Assembly: GCA_035285325.1 (NCBI GenBank) | Contig: JAYKJB010000061.1 | Location: 18,934 to 82,933 of the forward strand | Direction: 5' to 3' | Origin: Candidatus Sericytochromatia bacterium | Lineage (GTDB): Bacteria; Cyanobacteriota; Sericytochromatia; S15B-MN24; JAQBPE01 | DNA: 64,000 nt | Part shown: positions 43,887 to 53,592 of the stretch, piece after piece | How positions within the stretch are numbered: position 1 is the first letter of the stretch | How the letters are laid out: each line of letters begins with the position of its first letter | Position numbers and translations under genes: made by a program | Notes under the pieces: generated by a model | The model's database searches: none | The model's input: the letters and a program-made list of their open reading frames with translations, nothing else | What the model was told of the DNA's origin: nothing

Positions 43887-44525
43887 CTAGGACCTCCCTG
43901 TCGCCACACCCAAACGCGCGGCGATCGCCGTGCGCAACGCCGCTTGAACCTCGCTGGGGCTGGCCGAGGCATCCACCACGACGAAACGTTCGGGTTCAGC
44001 CTGCGCCAGCGCCAGATAGCCCGCGCGCAAGCGGTGGTGAAAGGCGATCGCCTCCACCTCGAGGCGGTCGACCTGACGACTCGCCACAATTCGCTCCAAC
44101 CCGATTTCGGGCGCGAGATCCAGCAGCAGGGTGAGGTCGGGCCGCTGACCGCCAGTCGCGAGCTGATTGAGCGAACCGATCAGGGCCTGGTCGAGCCCAC
44201 GCCCGAAACCCTGATATGCCAGCGTGGAATCGGTAAAGCGGTCACACAGGACCACACTCCCCTGCGCCAGCGCGGGGCGCACCACGGTTTCGACGTGCTG
44301 GGCGCGGTCGGCCGCGTACAGAAGCAACTCCGCCAGTGGCACGAGCTCTCGATTGGCCGGTTTCAGCAAGATCTCCCGAATCTGTCCCCCGATCGGGGTG
44401 CCCCCGGGATTCTTGGTCGTGACGACGGTGTATCCGTCCACCTCCAACCACGCCGCCAGCTGATGCAGCTGGCTGCTCTTGCCTGCCCCTTCCGGGCCTT
44501 CCAAAGTGATGAAAAAACCTCGCAT
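43887..44525 (-). CDS. tmk: thymidylate kinase
   Basis: Phosphorylates dTMP to dTDP. 212 residues: P-loop LEGPEGAGKSSQ (8-19), the TKNPGGTPIG block that carries the DR/EPGGT-like motif (here NPGGT), CDRFTDSTLAYQGFGRGLD, and the LID region RIVASRQVDRLE. ATG 44525 lies 5 bases after the ycf45-like stop. In Bacillus and others tmk also sits next to an Orn/Lys/Arg decarboxylase, as in this operon. Confidence 0.94.
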   Translation of the reverse strand: MRGFFITLEGPEGAGKSSQLHQLAAWLEVDGYTVVTTKNPGGTPIGGQIREILLKPANRELVPLAELLLYAADRAQHVETVVRPALAQGSVVLCDRFTDSTLAYQGFGRGLDQALIGSLNQLATGGQRPDLTLLLDLAPEIGLERIVASRQVDRLEVEAIAFHHRLRAGYLALAQAEPERFVVVDASASPSEVQAALRTAIAARLGVATGRS

Positions 44526-44529
44526 CCCA

Positions 44530-46131
44530 TCAACCGGGGAAGATGCGCAAACGCCGGTTAGGCTCCTCACCGTAGGACTCGGAGCGAAGATTGTAGCGTT
44601 CGGCCATCATGTGCTGGATGCGGCGAATCTTGGGGGAGGCGGGGTTCAACTCGGCCGGCTCCGCGCTGGAAAGCACCGACTCGATAGCCGCTTGCGTCTC
44701 CTGGATCGCTTCCTCCTCGTCCTCGGTCAGCGCGTCTGGCAAGGCCGCCTCGTGCGTCTTGGGGAGGGGGCCGAGCGGCCCGGTGAGCGCGCCCTGACCA
44801 GGGGTCTGGTCGAGGTGCATGACCTCGCGCATCGACTTCTGAATCTGAGGAATGGTGTTCGCCTTCACCACATAGACTGGAATGTTCTTGCGCTGGGCCT
44901 GTTCGAAGATCTGACCGCCATTGCGCGCATAGCTCTTCAAGACCAGCACCACATCAGCATCCGACACGTTCTTGGTCACGATCGCGGGCACCCGCAGGGT
45001 GCGGATGACGCGTTCGAGTTGGGAGCGACTGACCGCGTAAGGGAAGATGCGCATCTTGCCTTGGGCTTCGGACTGCTCCCGTTCCGAGCGTTCCTGGGTC
45101 TCGTAGACCGACTCCTTGAGGACCTTGACTTGCCCCTGCTCATCGAGGGCCCGGATTTCAGGCTGCGGGACATAGCCCCGCAACAACTGGTCCACCACCT
45201 CGGCCACGTCCTGATGAATGGCCAGCCGGTCGCGGTCCTGAAGCTCGATGGCGATGTCGAAGGTCGGCGGCGCCTTACGCTCCAGAATGGTCTTCTGCGT
45301 TCCGCGACGACGCGCCTCCTCGTCGGACAGGGTCACCGACTGGATGCCCCCCACCAGGTCGGACAGGGTGGGGTTCATGAGAAGATTTTCCAGCGAATTT
45401 CCGTGCGCGGTTCCGATCAGCTGCACCCCGCGCTCGGCGATGGTGCGCGCCGCATAGGCTTCCTTTTCCGTGCCGATCTCGTCAATCACGATGACTTCCG
45501 GCATGTGATTCTCGACCGCCTCGATCATCACACCCTCCTGGGCATCGGGGGTGGTCACCTGCATCCGGCGCGATCGACCGATTGCCGGATGAGGAATGTC
45601 CCCATCGCCGGCAATTTCATTGCTGGTATCAATCACGATCACCCGTTTGTTGAGGTCATCCGACAGCACCCGCGCGATTTCCCGCAGTTTGGTCGTCTTG
45701 CCAACTCCCGGGCGACCCATGATCAGAATCGAACGGCCGCTTTCGACCAGGTCGCGGATCATGTCGATGGTGCCCAGGATGGCTCGCCCGACCCGACACG
45801 TGAGACCGATGATGCGGCCCTGGCGGTTCCGAATGGCGCTGATGCGGTGCAAGGTGCGCTCGATGCCAGCCCGGTTGTCGCCACTGAAGGCCCCCACGCG
45901 TCCCACGGCGTGGTCGAGGTCTTCCTGGCGGACCGGCTCCGCCCCCAGATAAACCCAGCGTCCCGGAAATCTGGCTTCCGGAATGCGGCCCAGGTCCATG
46001 ACGATCTCGATCAGGTCATCGAGGCCTTCCTGCTCGCGCAAGACCTCGGCAATGCGATGGGGCACCATATCCAGCAGCTGCCCCAGGTTATCGGTCACCC
46101 GTTTTTCGTGGATCCGCACATCACCCGCCAC
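44530..46131 (-). CDS. ycf45: Ycf45/SpoIIIAA-type AAA ATPase with C-terminal R3H-like end
   Basis: 533 residues. AAA/P-loop core: Walker A GRPGVGKTTKLREIA (about 139-153), Walker B VIVIDEIGTEKEAY, and the sensor-like GTAHGNSLENLL. The R3H-like tail (IQHMMAERYNLRSESYG) is expected to bind single-stranded nucleic acid. This layout is that of cyanobacterial and plastid Ycf45 proteins rather than the short SpoIIIAA of Bacillus. Function is not established in cyanobacteria. GTG 46131 was chosen because AGGAGG lies 8 bases upstream; it overlaps the ldpA-like gene by 11 bases. Confidence 0.88.
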   Translation of the reverse strand: MAGDVRIHEKRVTDNLGQLLDMVPHRIAEVLREQEGLDDLIEIVMDLGRIPEARFPGRWVYLGAEPVRQEDLDHAVGRVGAFSGDNRAGIERTLHRISAIRNRQGRIIGLTCRVGRAILGTIDMIRDLVESGRSILIMGRPGVGKTTKLREIARVLSDDLNKRVIVIDTSNEIAGDGDIPHPAIGRSRRMQVTTPDAQEGVMIEAVENHMPEVIVIDEIGTEKEAYAARTIAERGVQLIGTAHGNSLENLLMNPTLSDLVGGIQSVTLSDEEARRRGTQKTILERKAPPTFDIAIELQDRDRLAIHQDVAEVVDQLLRGYVPQPEIRALDEQGQVKVLKESVYETQERSEREQSEAQGKMRIFPYAVSRSQLERVIRTLRVPAIVTKNVSDADVVLVLKSYARNGGQIFEQAQRKNIPVYVVKANTIPQIQKSMREVMHLDQTPGQGALTGPLGPLPKTHEAALPDALTEDEEEAIQETQAAIESVLSSAEPAELNPASPKIRRIQHMMAERYNLRSESYGEEPNRRLRIFPG

Positions 46132-47185
46132 TCGCAACCCCTCCTCTATCGTAACGCCCCGAAACCGAGTAGGCAGGCCCTGTCAGGCTTCCTGCATCGT
46201 GTACGGTCTTCACGAGTTGCCGGGCCTCATCCAGGGCCCGAGCCCAGACGGCTGGCGAGTCTGCACCAGCTTCCAACTCGCGCGCCACGCGGCGAGCGAA
46301 GGAGCCCATGCCAACGCCGGCAATGCTCAGATTCAGACGCCGGGAGAGGGGACCGGTCTGGTCGTTGGTCCCCCCGGCGGGCTGAATCCAGGCGCCCGTT
46401 CCAAGGGCGCTCAAGGTCCGCGCCAGGCGCACGGCCGGGATGGTGGAGCGAAGGCCCTGAGTCCCGCTGATTGGCTTGCCATCCGCTTGAATGATGACTC
46501 CCACCTTCCCCAGCTCCCGGGTCAAGGCCTTGATGCGGGGGTAGCCCAGCTGGTGGCCGTCCAGGCTATAGGATAACAACCCTCCCCGACGTTGCCAATC
46601 GCGAGCGACGCCTGCCATCTCTCGCAATTCGGGCTCCGAGGCGACGCCCGTGTGGATTTCCAACGCTTCCGCGCCGGCATCGCGGCAGGCCTCGAGGTCA
46701 GGCATCGTGTCTCTCGGTTGGAGCGAGATGCAGGCGGTGGGACAGACCGGCACACACAGGCCACAGCCCGTGCAAATGATGTCCTTGACGGTCCCGTTGA
46801 CGATGGAGCCGGGCGGGCAGACGGGCGTACAGCGATCGCACGTGACGCACAGCGGATCATCGACCACCGCAATTTGCGTGTGGCGATCGCCCTCCAAGGT
46901 GATGCTCGCCATGACGAGAGGTTCGAAGAAGTCCTGCGGACCGGTCTGCGCGAGCGCCACCAGCCACGGCAGCCGCTGTTCGTGCCAGCGACGAGCGGTC
47001 AAGATGCCGCGGCGCGCGGCGGCCACCACGGCCGGCTCGGCCGCCACATCGATCAGGGTCGCACCGGCCAGCGCATACAGCGTGGCCAGTCGCTCGACCA
47101 CCAGCAGGTCCCGCAGGTTCGCGCCACCGATGAACTTGAAATAGGGAACGCCCCGCTGGAGCCTGTGCGCAAAGCGCTCAGACAT
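46121..47185 (-). CDS. ldpA: LdpA-like bis-[4Fe-4S] protein
   Basis: 354 residues resembling cyanobacterial LdpA, a redox-responsive iron-sulfur protein that feeds light/redox state to the circadian clock of Synechococcus. The N-terminus GVPYFKFIGGANLRDLLVVE, LYALAGATLIDVAAEPAVV matches the LdpA start. Two ferredoxin-type clusters follow: C113, C116, C119, C123 and C138, C141, C144, C148 (the second as CTGCGLCVPVCP). The C-terminal half matches the LdpA-specific domain. It overlaps the decarboxylase stop by 8 bases. No kai clock genes are in the window, so its role here is probably redox sensing of another kind (inference). Confidence 0.82.
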   Translation of the reverse strand: MSERFAHRLQRGVPYFKFIGGANLRDLLVVERLATLYALAGATLIDVAAEPAVVAAARRGILTARRWHEQRLPWLVALAQTGPQDFFEPLVMASITLEGDRHTQIAVVDDPLCVTCDRCTPVCPPGSIVNGTVKDIICTGCGLCVPVCPTACISLQPRDTMPDLEACRDAGAEALEIHTGVASEPELREMAGVARDWQRRGGLLSYSLDGHQLGYPRIKALTRELGKVGVIIQADGKPISGTQGLRSTIPAVRLARTLSALGTGAWIQPAGGTNDQTGPLSRRLNLSIAGVGMGSFARRVARELEAGADSPAVWARALDEARQLVKTVHDAGSLTGPAYSVSGRYDRGGVASGG

Positions 47186-48713
47186 GGGGCGTCGGGTGGG
47201 CCACCACCTTGATGGTCCTCAGACGGACATCTTCCGGGCCATTGATGAAGCCGCCCATCTGATGCACCACCTTGAGGTACTCGATGGCCTCGGCCGAGAT
47301 CACCTCACCAGGAGCCAGGATCGGAATCCCGGGCGGGTAGGGCGCGACAAATTCGGCGCAGACCCGTCCCATGGAGGTGTCGAAAGGCACGATCTCGGTG
47401 GTGGCAAAGAAGGCCTCGCGCGGGGTCAGGGCCTGCTCAGGCAGCCCCGAGGGCATGGGCAAGCTGGTGGGTAACGCGCTGGTCCCCATGGTGTTCCAGC
47501 GTTGCGCCCGTTCCGAAAGCACGCGAAACGCATCGACCACCCGGTCGAGATCCCTCTGGTCATTGCCGAGCGTCACGATCAACAGGACGTTGTGCAGCGT
47601 CGCCATCTCAGACTGCACATTGAATTCCTGATTCAGCACATCGAGGGCCATGAAACCGGTCATCCCGAGGCCCGTGACGTTGATCGTCAACTTGGTGACA
47701 TCCAGGTCATGCAAACCACCTGGGGCACAGCGTTCCCGACCGAAGGCATAGATGCCGGGAATTTCATTGAGCCGGGCGCGTGCGGTTTCGGCCAGACGCA
47801 CCGTCTCCCCCAGCATCGCGTGACCGGACATCGCCATCTGGCGTCGCGCCGTATCCAACGAGGCCATCAGCACGTAGTTCGGACTGGTGCTCTGAATCAG
47901 CTGCAGCACGTTGCGCACGCGGTTGACGTTCACGCGCCGGCCCTGCACGTGCAGCATCGAGGCCTGGGTCATGCCGGAAATGATCTTGTGCGTGGATTGC
48001 ACCACCATATCCGCCCCGGCCTCGATCGCCGAAACCGGCAGCCCTTCGTGAAAATGGAAATGCGGTCCATGGGCCTCGTCCACCAGCAAAGGCTTGCCGT
48101 GGGCGTGGCAGAGGTCGGCGATGCGGCGAAGGTCCGCCACTCCTCCGAAATAGGTAGGGTGAACCAGACAGAGACCCTTGGCCTCGGGGTAGGCCCGCAA
48201 GGCCGCCTCGACCTCCTCAGGGGTGACGCCATGCGCCACACACAGGTCATCGTCCCAGCTAGGCTGCATCCAGCAAGGACGCGCGCCCGACAGAATCGTG
48301 CCGCCCAGCATCGATTTATGGGCGTTGCGCGGCAGGATGATCTGGTCGCCGGGGTCGCAAACCGTCATCACCATGACGTTGTTACCGGTGGTCGAGCCAT
48401 TCACCAGGAAAAAGCTGTGTTCGGCGCCGTAAGCCTCCGCCGCCAACTCTTGAGCGTCCTTGATCACGCCATCCGGATCGTGCAGGTTGTCCACCTCCGG
48501 CAGCTCGCACAGGTCCATGCGCAGCATCCCGTCGCCGACCAACGCCCGAAACTCGGGGTCGGCCCCACGGCCTTGCTTGTGTCCAGGGGTATGGAAGGCC
48601 GACATGTCCTTCTGAGCGTAGTCGCGCATCGCCTCGAAAAGCGGCGCACGTGCCTGACGGGCCAACCAGTCAGCGGAACGGGGAATAACCGGGGGAGTTT
48701 CCAGTGGAGTCAA
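47178..48713 (-). CDS. speA: Orn/Lys/Arg decarboxylase family enzyme (SpeA-like)
   Basis: PLP fold-type I decarboxylase of 511 residues, probably arginine or lysine decarboxylase for polyamine synthesis. Motifs: FHTPGHKQGRG, LVNGSTTGNNVMVM, VDEAHGPHFHFHEG and the PLP lysine in QSTHKIISGMTQASML. The C-terminal domain (PYPPGIPILAPGE) is conserved. TTG 48713 was chosen since GGAGG lies just upstream; the frame continues 26 codons further with no family similarity. Substrate cannot be separated between Arg, Lys and Orn by eye. It heads a six-gene operon. Confidence 0.88.
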   Translation of the reverse strand: MTPLETPPVIPRSADWLARQARAPLFEAMRDYAQKDMSAFHTPGHKQGRGADPEFRALVGDGMLRMDLCELPEVDNLHDPDGVIKDAQELAAEAYGAEHSFFLVNGSTTGNNVMVMTVCDPGDQIILPRNAHKSMLGGTILSGARPCWMQPSWDDDLCVAHGVTPEEVEAALRAYPEAKGLCLVHPTYFGGVADLRRIADLCHAHGKPLLVDEAHGPHFHFHEGLPVSAIEAGADMVVQSTHKIISGMTQASMLHVQGRRVNVNRVRNVLQLIQSTSPNYVLMASLDTARRQMAMSGHAMLGETVRLAETARARLNEIPGIYAFGRERCAPGGLHDLDVTKLTINVTGLGMTGFMALDVLNQEFNVQSEMATLHNVLLIVTLGNDQRDLDRVVDAFRVLSERAQRWNTMGTSALPTSLPMPSGLPEQALTPREAFFATTEIVPFDTSMGRVCAEFVAPYPPGIPILAPGEVISAEAIEYLKVVHQMGGFINGPEDVRLRTIKVVAHPTPHV

Positions 48714-48885
48714 TGCGCCTCCGGAGAAAGGGCTGCTAGCGTCTGTTCGATCATACCGCGCCGCCTGCCGAGTATGAAAGGCAGGCGCCACGAACAGGCT
48801 TGTTCCAGCCCTCGCCTCGCGCGGTATATGTCAGGAGGCCGGGGCTCGAACCCTGACCTGTCCCCCCAGCCTGCCAGCGTCCCCA

Positions 48886-49878
48886 GTGCCGCGGCAAGCC
48901 AGCGGTCCGTGGCCTTTGCTTGAGCTAGCTTCGCACGTCAACCTCCCCCCCACCGCCTACCAGCGGGGTGTGGCGGCCCTCCGACAATTTCAGGCAGCGG
49001 AACGACAGGTCCCCCTCCAGCGCGGAAGTGAAACGCGGGCCTGGCTCCACCCTGACAAGCCCCCACGCGGCACCCTGGTGATGTATCACGGTTTCACCGC
49101 TGGAACCTGGCAGTACGAACACCTGGCCCCCCTGGCGTTCCAGGCGGGCTTCAACGTGTTTGTGCCGCGCCTGCCCGGTCACGGCGTGAAGTCCCCGAGC
49201 GGCGACGAAGACCCTGGCCAGCTTCCCCGCAGCACCCAGTGGGAGGCCTACCGCCATTTCGGCGACCGCACGCTGGGCATTGCTCGTCAGCTGGGGGGGC
49301 CCGTCAGTGTGCTGGGCCTCTCGGTCGGTGGAAACGTGGCCTTGGATGTGGCCGAACGCCATCGTGAGGTGCGCTGCACGGTGGCCTACGCGCCCTTCCT
49401 CTGGCCACGCCACGAGCGGGTGGACCGTCTCTTCCGGCTGGTCGGGGCCTTCGACTTCCTGTTCGCGGACCGTGCAGGCCCCAGCCTGGACGGTTTCACC
49501 CACAGCTGGGGGCCGGAGTGTCGCCAGGAAACCATCAGTGGCCAACGCCCCGGTCACTCCTACTTCCCCGCCAGCGCGGTCTACGCCGCGGCCCGCTACG
49601 GCACCGACGTGATCCGGGCGTCAGCCCGGGGGCAGAGCGTGCTGCAGGTCTTCGTGACCGCCGCTGATGACGCCGCTGACGAAGCGGCCATCCGAACCTT
49701 GTTCGCCAATTGGGGCAACTCCTCCCGCGGCCTGTACCGCTATTCCGCCAGCGAGGGCATCCCCCATCCCATGGTCCATCCGCGCGAAGATCGCGGTCGT
49801 GGCCACACCTCACGCCTCTATGCGCTGACCATGGGGGTCCTGCAAGGAGAGACCCCGCTCCAGCGCGACGAGCCCTGA
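48886..49878 (+). CDS. alpha/beta hydrolase
   Basis: 330 residues with a complete alpha/beta hydrolase core: oxyanion strand VMYHGFTAGTWQYEHL, VFVPRLPGHGVKSP and nucleophile elbow GLSVGG. An Asp in VFVTAADDAADEAA and a His in GIPHPMVHP are candidate acid and base. Carboxylesterase or lipase-like; substrate unknown. The GTG start is weakly supported, with a poor ribosome site, and a later start is possible. Neighbours do not indicate a pathway. Confidence 0.78.
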   Translation: MPRQASGPWPLLELASHVNLPPTAYQRGVAALRQFQAAERQVPLQRGSETRAWLHPDKPPRGTLVMYHGFTAGTWQYEHLAPLAFQAGFNVFVPRLPGHGVKSPSGDEDPGQLPRSTQWEAYRHFGDRTLGIARQLGGPVSVLGLSVGGNVALDVAERHREVRCTVAYAPFLWPRHERVDRLFRLVGAFDFLFADRAGPSLDGFTHSWGPECRQETISGQRPGHSYFPASAVYAAARYGTDVIRASARGQSVLQVFVTAADDAADEAAIRTLFANWGNSSRGLYRYSASEGIPHPMVHPREDRGRGHTSRLYALTMGVLQGETPLQRDEP

Positions 49879-49896
49879 CCGCGTAGCCCGGTTGGC

Positions 49897-51261
49897 TCAG
49901 GACGAGGGGTGAATCACCCCGTTCAACTCGCTGATGCGGGTGAACGGCGAGCGACTGTCGATCTGGTAGTACGCCTTGTTGAGGTGCATCATCACGCCAG
50001 GATGAAAGCCGCCCGCCGAGACCACGAACACCGGCCTGAGACTCTCCGCAGGAAAGTCCGCGCGCCGCTCGAGCAGTTCCACCGTGAACTGGTCCAGACG
50101 GGCCTCAATCTGCAATTTGACCTCGCGCGTCTTCTCGTAGGCACCGGCGGGTGCGTTTGGATTGCTCAGGATGGCGTGGAAGGTCTGGTTGACCGTCGCC
50201 AGTTGAGTCGTGAGGATCTGGATGGCCCGCTCGATCTGTTGAATCACACGGGCCTGCCGCGAATGACGCACGTCGATCACGGTGGTGGTTCCGCCCGCCA
50301 CCCCCACCTCGTCGGCCGCCACGTACTCGCCGGCCAGCACGTGCCCCCCGATCAACTTCTTGCCGATCTTGATCGAGAGACCAGCCGTCAGATACGAGTG
50401 CATGGACGACTCGACCACCACAATGTTGGACCGTGTGGTCACGCTCGACTCGGAATCGATGAATTTGGCGGTCACGTCGCCGTGCGCCGTCACCACGGAA
50501 TGCTGACGAACCCCGCCCTTCACGCTCACCGCACCACCCGCTTCCAGCGAGGCGCCCTCCACCACCCCGCCAATCTCGATGTCCTGCGTCGCCTTGACGG
50601 TGAAGCCGGGCAACACGTTGCCGCTGATCTTGACGGAGCCCTGAAAGTTGATATTGCCGATGGCGTAGTCGACGTCCCCGGAGACCACCACGATCGGCTG
50701 CACCGAAATGCGAGGGCCGTCCAGGGCTGGCTGACCATCCATTAGCGCGGTGGCAAAAAGCTCGTCCTCCGACAATTCGACATTGGCCCCTGCGCGCAGC
50801 GGAACGTCTTTTCCATCCTTGCTCGTCAAGGGCTCTCCCAGCACGCTGGTGCCGGGTTTGGCAGGACGAGCCGGGGTTTTGGCCGCCAGGACCTGGCCTT
50901 TGGTTACGTTCTCGATGGTCTGAAGCTCGCGGTGATCGACGCGCCCATCAGCCAGTTCGCGAGGCTTGCCGCGCCGCTGGTCCGCACTGCGAAAGAAGTA
51001 GTTGACCACGGCGTCCTGCCCCGGCTCCGGTGCAGCGCCTCTGGCGACCAGCATCGGGTCGGACGAGGGCCCCAGGGCCACCTCGCGCACCGCTGCCGCA
51101 TCGACACCAAACACCACGCCTGCGGCGGCCAGCGCAAACTCGATCTCGCCCGGCTCCACGGGCAGCGGCGGCACGATCTGAACGAACGCCTCGAGGGCCT
51201 TGTCCCCCAGCGTCACCAGGATCTGCTTCTCAGCGGAAAATTCCGCCGTATCCGCCGACAT
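49897..51261 (-). CDS. fapA: FapA (DUF342) domain protein
   Basis: 454 residues of the FapA/DUF342 family: an N-terminal adaptor part (about 1-170), a right-handed beta-helix (VVVSGDVDYAIGNINFQGSVKISGNV, IEIGGVVEGASLEAGGAVSV, GGHVLAGEYVAADEVG in pieces) and a C-terminal coiled coil. FapA proteins have been linked to polar localisation and flagellar or envelope assembly. Start at ATG 51261 with AAAGGAG upstream. It stands alone between unrelated genes, away from the main flagellar block. Confidence 0.8.
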   Translation of the reverse strand: MSADTAEFSAEKQILVTLGDKALEAFVQIVPPLPVEPGEIEFALAAAGVVFGVDAAAVREVALGPSSDPMLVARGAAPEPGQDAVVNYFFRSADQRRGKPRELADGRVDHRELQTIENVTKGQVLAAKTPARPAKPGTSVLGEPLTSKDGKDVPLRAGANVELSEDELFATALMDGQPALDGPRISVQPIVVVSGDVDYAIGNINFQGSVKISGNVLPGFTVKATQDIEIGGVVEGASLEAGGAVSVKGGVRQHSVVTAHGDVTAKFIDSESSVTTRSNIVVVESSMHSYLTAGLSIKIGKKLIGGHVLAGEYVAADEVGVAGGTTTVIDVRHSRQARVIQQIERAIQILTTQLATVNQTFHAILSNPNAPAGAYEKTREVKLQIEARLDQFTVELLERRADFPAESLRPVFVVSAGGFHPGVMMHLNKAYYQIDSRSPFTRISELNGVIHPSS

Positions 51262-51388
51262 GTCGCTCCTTTCGGAAGGCCCCACCAGCCACCTTCACTC
51301 GAAGGGCGGGCTCGGCGCCTCGCAGGTTCCCGAAGGACCACCCCTGCACCGACATATTACCCGACGCCAGGCGCCGCCAGTGTGACCC

Positions 51389-53122
51389 CTATCGCTCGTC
51401 TCCCAGCGGGGCCGTGGGCAGCCCAGCTCCCACCGCGAGCGACTCCATACGCTCGGGAGCAGACACCCCCAGCAAATCCGCCAGGGCATTGCGCAGCACG
51501 ATCCGAGCCGCGATGATCAGCGCCAGCCGGGCGCGCATGAGGGCCTGGTCGTCCGTCAGCACGCGGCAGTTGGTGTAAAACTGATGGAAACCAGCCGCCA
51601 GTTCCTGGGCAAAGCGCGCGATTCGATAGGGTTCCATGGCCAGGGCAGCTGAGGCCACCTCATCCGGGAACAGCGCCAGCTTGAGCAAGAGCTGTCGCTC
51701 ATCCGGGGTGACCAGCAAGGACAGGTCCGCGTCACTCAGCGCGTCTCCCTCCAGCACCAGCCCCGGATGGGCCTGCTGCGCCATCCGCAGAATGCTGCAA
51801 ATTCGCGCGTGAGCATACTGGACGTAGAAGACCGGGTTGTCGGCCGATTCTTTCACCGCCAGGGCCAGGTCAAAGTCCAAGGTCGTGTCGGTGGAACGCA
51901 TCAAGAGGAAGTAGCGAGCCGCATCGGCACCCACTTCATCGAGCACTTCCTGCAGGGTGACCATTTCCCCGCTGCGTTTGGACATCCGCACCGGTTCGCC
52001 ATCCCGGAAAAGATTGACCATCTGGCCGATGATCACGTGCAGGGTCCGGGCCTCGCCCCCAAGGGCCTGCACGGCCGCTGACAATCTCGCCACGTAGCCG
52101 TGGTGGTCGGCGCCCATGATGTTCACCAGGCGCGTGTAACCACGTTGCAACTTGTCCCAGTGATAGGCAATGTCTGCCGCCAGGTAAGTGGGCTGACCAT
52201 TTTCCCGGATCACGACCCGATCCTTGTCATCACCGAAGTCCGTCGAGCGCAACCACCAGGCGCCATCCTGCTGATACAGGTGACCGGTCTCTTTGAGGCG
52301 GGCGATCGCCTCGTCGACCCGCCCCGCCTGGTGCAGGCTGCGCTCGGAAAAATAGTGGTCGAAGCGGGTGCCCATCTGAGCCAGCGTGGCCTGCTGCATC
52401 GCGAGCAAGGTGTCGCGAGCAAAGTCGGTCAAGGCATTCAGGCGTTCCTCCTCGGGGGCTTGCAGGATACCCAGCCCCAGGGCGCTCTCGGCTCGGGCGG
52501 CCACCTCCGCCATATAGGCACCGTGGTAGCCGTCTTCCGGCACCTCGACCGCCTCCCCCTGGCGTTGACGCAGCCTCGCCTCCAGCGAGCGCCCGAGCAG
52601 CTGCATCTGATTGCCCGCATCGTTGACGTAAAATTCCTGATCCACGGCAAATCCGGCCGCCCGCAGCACGTGAGCGAGCCCCGAGCCGATCGCCGCCCAG
52701 CGCCCATGCCCCACGTGCAAGGGGCCCGTCGGGTTGGCCGACACATACTCCAGCAGCACCCGTTCCCCACGGCCCACCTCGCTGTGGCCGTAAGCCGCCT
52801 GCTGCCGCAGAATCATCCGCAGGTTCTCAGCCAGCCAGGCCTGCGACAGGCGCAGATTGATGAAGCCGGGCGGCGCCACCTCGACCGAGGCGATTGGCCC
52901 ATCGAGCGAGGCGTGCCGGGCGATCGCCTCGGCAATCTTCAGGGGGGCCATGCGCGCCGGCTTGGCCAGCACCATGGCGATGTTGCTGGCATAGTCGCCG
53001 TGCTGAGGGTCACGTGGCACCTCAACGCCGGGAGTCGGAAGACTCTCCACGGCGAAATCACCCGCTTCGGAGGCCTTGCGCAAGGCAACAGTAAGGGCAG
53101 CCGCAATCTGAGATTTCAACAT
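51389..53122 (-). CDS. argS: arginyl-tRNA synthetase
   Basis: Class I synthetase of 577 residues charging tRNA-Arg. The Arg-specific N-terminal domain is followed by HIGH as HVGHG (136-140, PTGPLHVGHGRWAAIG) and KMSKS-like RMSKRSGEMVTL at about 378. The anticodon-binding DALR domain ends RNALADLLGVSAPERM; a short 18-residue tail follows. ATG with GGAAGGA upstream. It is preceded by a ywiB-like gene, a conserved pairing also seen in Bacillus. Confidence 0.96.
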   Translation of the reverse strand: MLKSQIAAALTVALRKASEAGDFAVESLPTPGVEVPRDPQHGDYASNIAMVLAKPARMAPLKIAEAIARHASLDGPIASVEVAPPGFINLRLSQAWLAENLRMILRQQAAYGHSEVGRGERVLLEYVSANPTGPLHVGHGRWAAIGSGLAHVLRAAGFAVDQEFYVNDAGNQMQLLGRSLEARLRQRQGEAVEVPEDGYHGAYMAEVAARAESALGLGILQAPEEERLNALTDFARDTLLAMQQATLAQMGTRFDHYFSERSLHQAGRVDEAIARLKETGHLYQQDGAWWLRSTDFGDDKDRVVIRENGQPTYLAADIAYHWDKLQRGYTRLVNIMGADHHGYVARLSAAVQALGGEARTLHVIIGQMVNLFRDGEPVRMSKRSGEMVTLQEVLDEVGADAARYFLLMRSTDTTLDFDLALAVKESADNPVFYVQYAHARICSILRMAQQAHPGLVLEGDALSDADLSLLVTPDERQLLLKLALFPDEVASAALAMEPYRIARFAQELAAGFHQFYTNCRVLTDDQALMRARLALIIAARIVLRNALADLLGVSAPERMESLAVGAGLPTAPLGDER

Positions 53123-53142
53123 ACAAGGGTCCTTCCGAGGCG

Positions 53143-53592
53143 TCAGGTCTGGACAAGCGACCAGGCCAGGTCAAGCGTGAAACGTCCGAGCGACAGGGTC
53201 TCCGGCTCGGAATCAGGCTCCGGGGCATCGGCCGAGAACAGATCGTAGACGAGACAGAGCCGCCCCGTCGAATCATCGTCCACCCAGCTGAGGGCCCGAG
53301 TCTGCACGCGCAATACCATTTCACCACGAGGACCTTCGCCGAGGGCAAGCAGCCCTCCCGTGAGTTCTGCCAGGCGATGGTACTGCCAGCCGTTGAGCAG
53401 CCCGCGTCGGTAGATGCGAACCTCCTCCGGCAGCAGCTTGATGGTGGTTCGGGTCCCCTCATCATCAAACAGGAGATAGGCGCCATCGGGCTGCCGGTGT
53501 CGCCAGCCCAGGTGTTCTCTGCGCGTCGCGGAGCGCGCACCCTGATCCTCTTGCACGCTGGAAACCGAGACCAGCACCGCTTGTTTGCTCAC
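53143..53592 (-). CDS. ywiB: DUF1934/YwiB-family beta-barrel protein
   Basis: 149 residues with the small closed-barrel pattern of DUF1934: AVLVSVSSVQ, HRQPDGAYLLFDDE, TTIKLLPEEVRIYRRG, GEMVLRVQTRALSW and LGRFTLDLAWSL. Its position before argS copies the Bacillus ywiB-argS pair, which supports the assignment. Function unknown. The GTG start overlaps the rlmH stop by 4 bases (GTGA), so it is coupled to rlmH. The open frame upstream of this GTG is a shadow of rlmH. Confidence 0.78.
   Translation of the reverse strand: MSKQAVLVSVSSVQEDQGARSATRREHLGWRHRQPDGAYLLFDDEGTRTTIKLLPEEVRIYRRGLLNGWQYHRLAELTGGLLALGEGPRGEMVLRVQTRALSWVDDDSTGRLCLVYDLFSADAPEPDSEPETLSLGRFTLDLAWSLVQT

Noticed and set aside
48826..48860. 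A tRNA T-arm-like GGGTTCGAGCCC on the - strand, possibly a tRNA remnant or attachment site
   Set aside because: No acceptor stem, D-arm or anticodon arm can be built around it; a short GTCAGG/CCTGAC inverted repeat accounts for the look.
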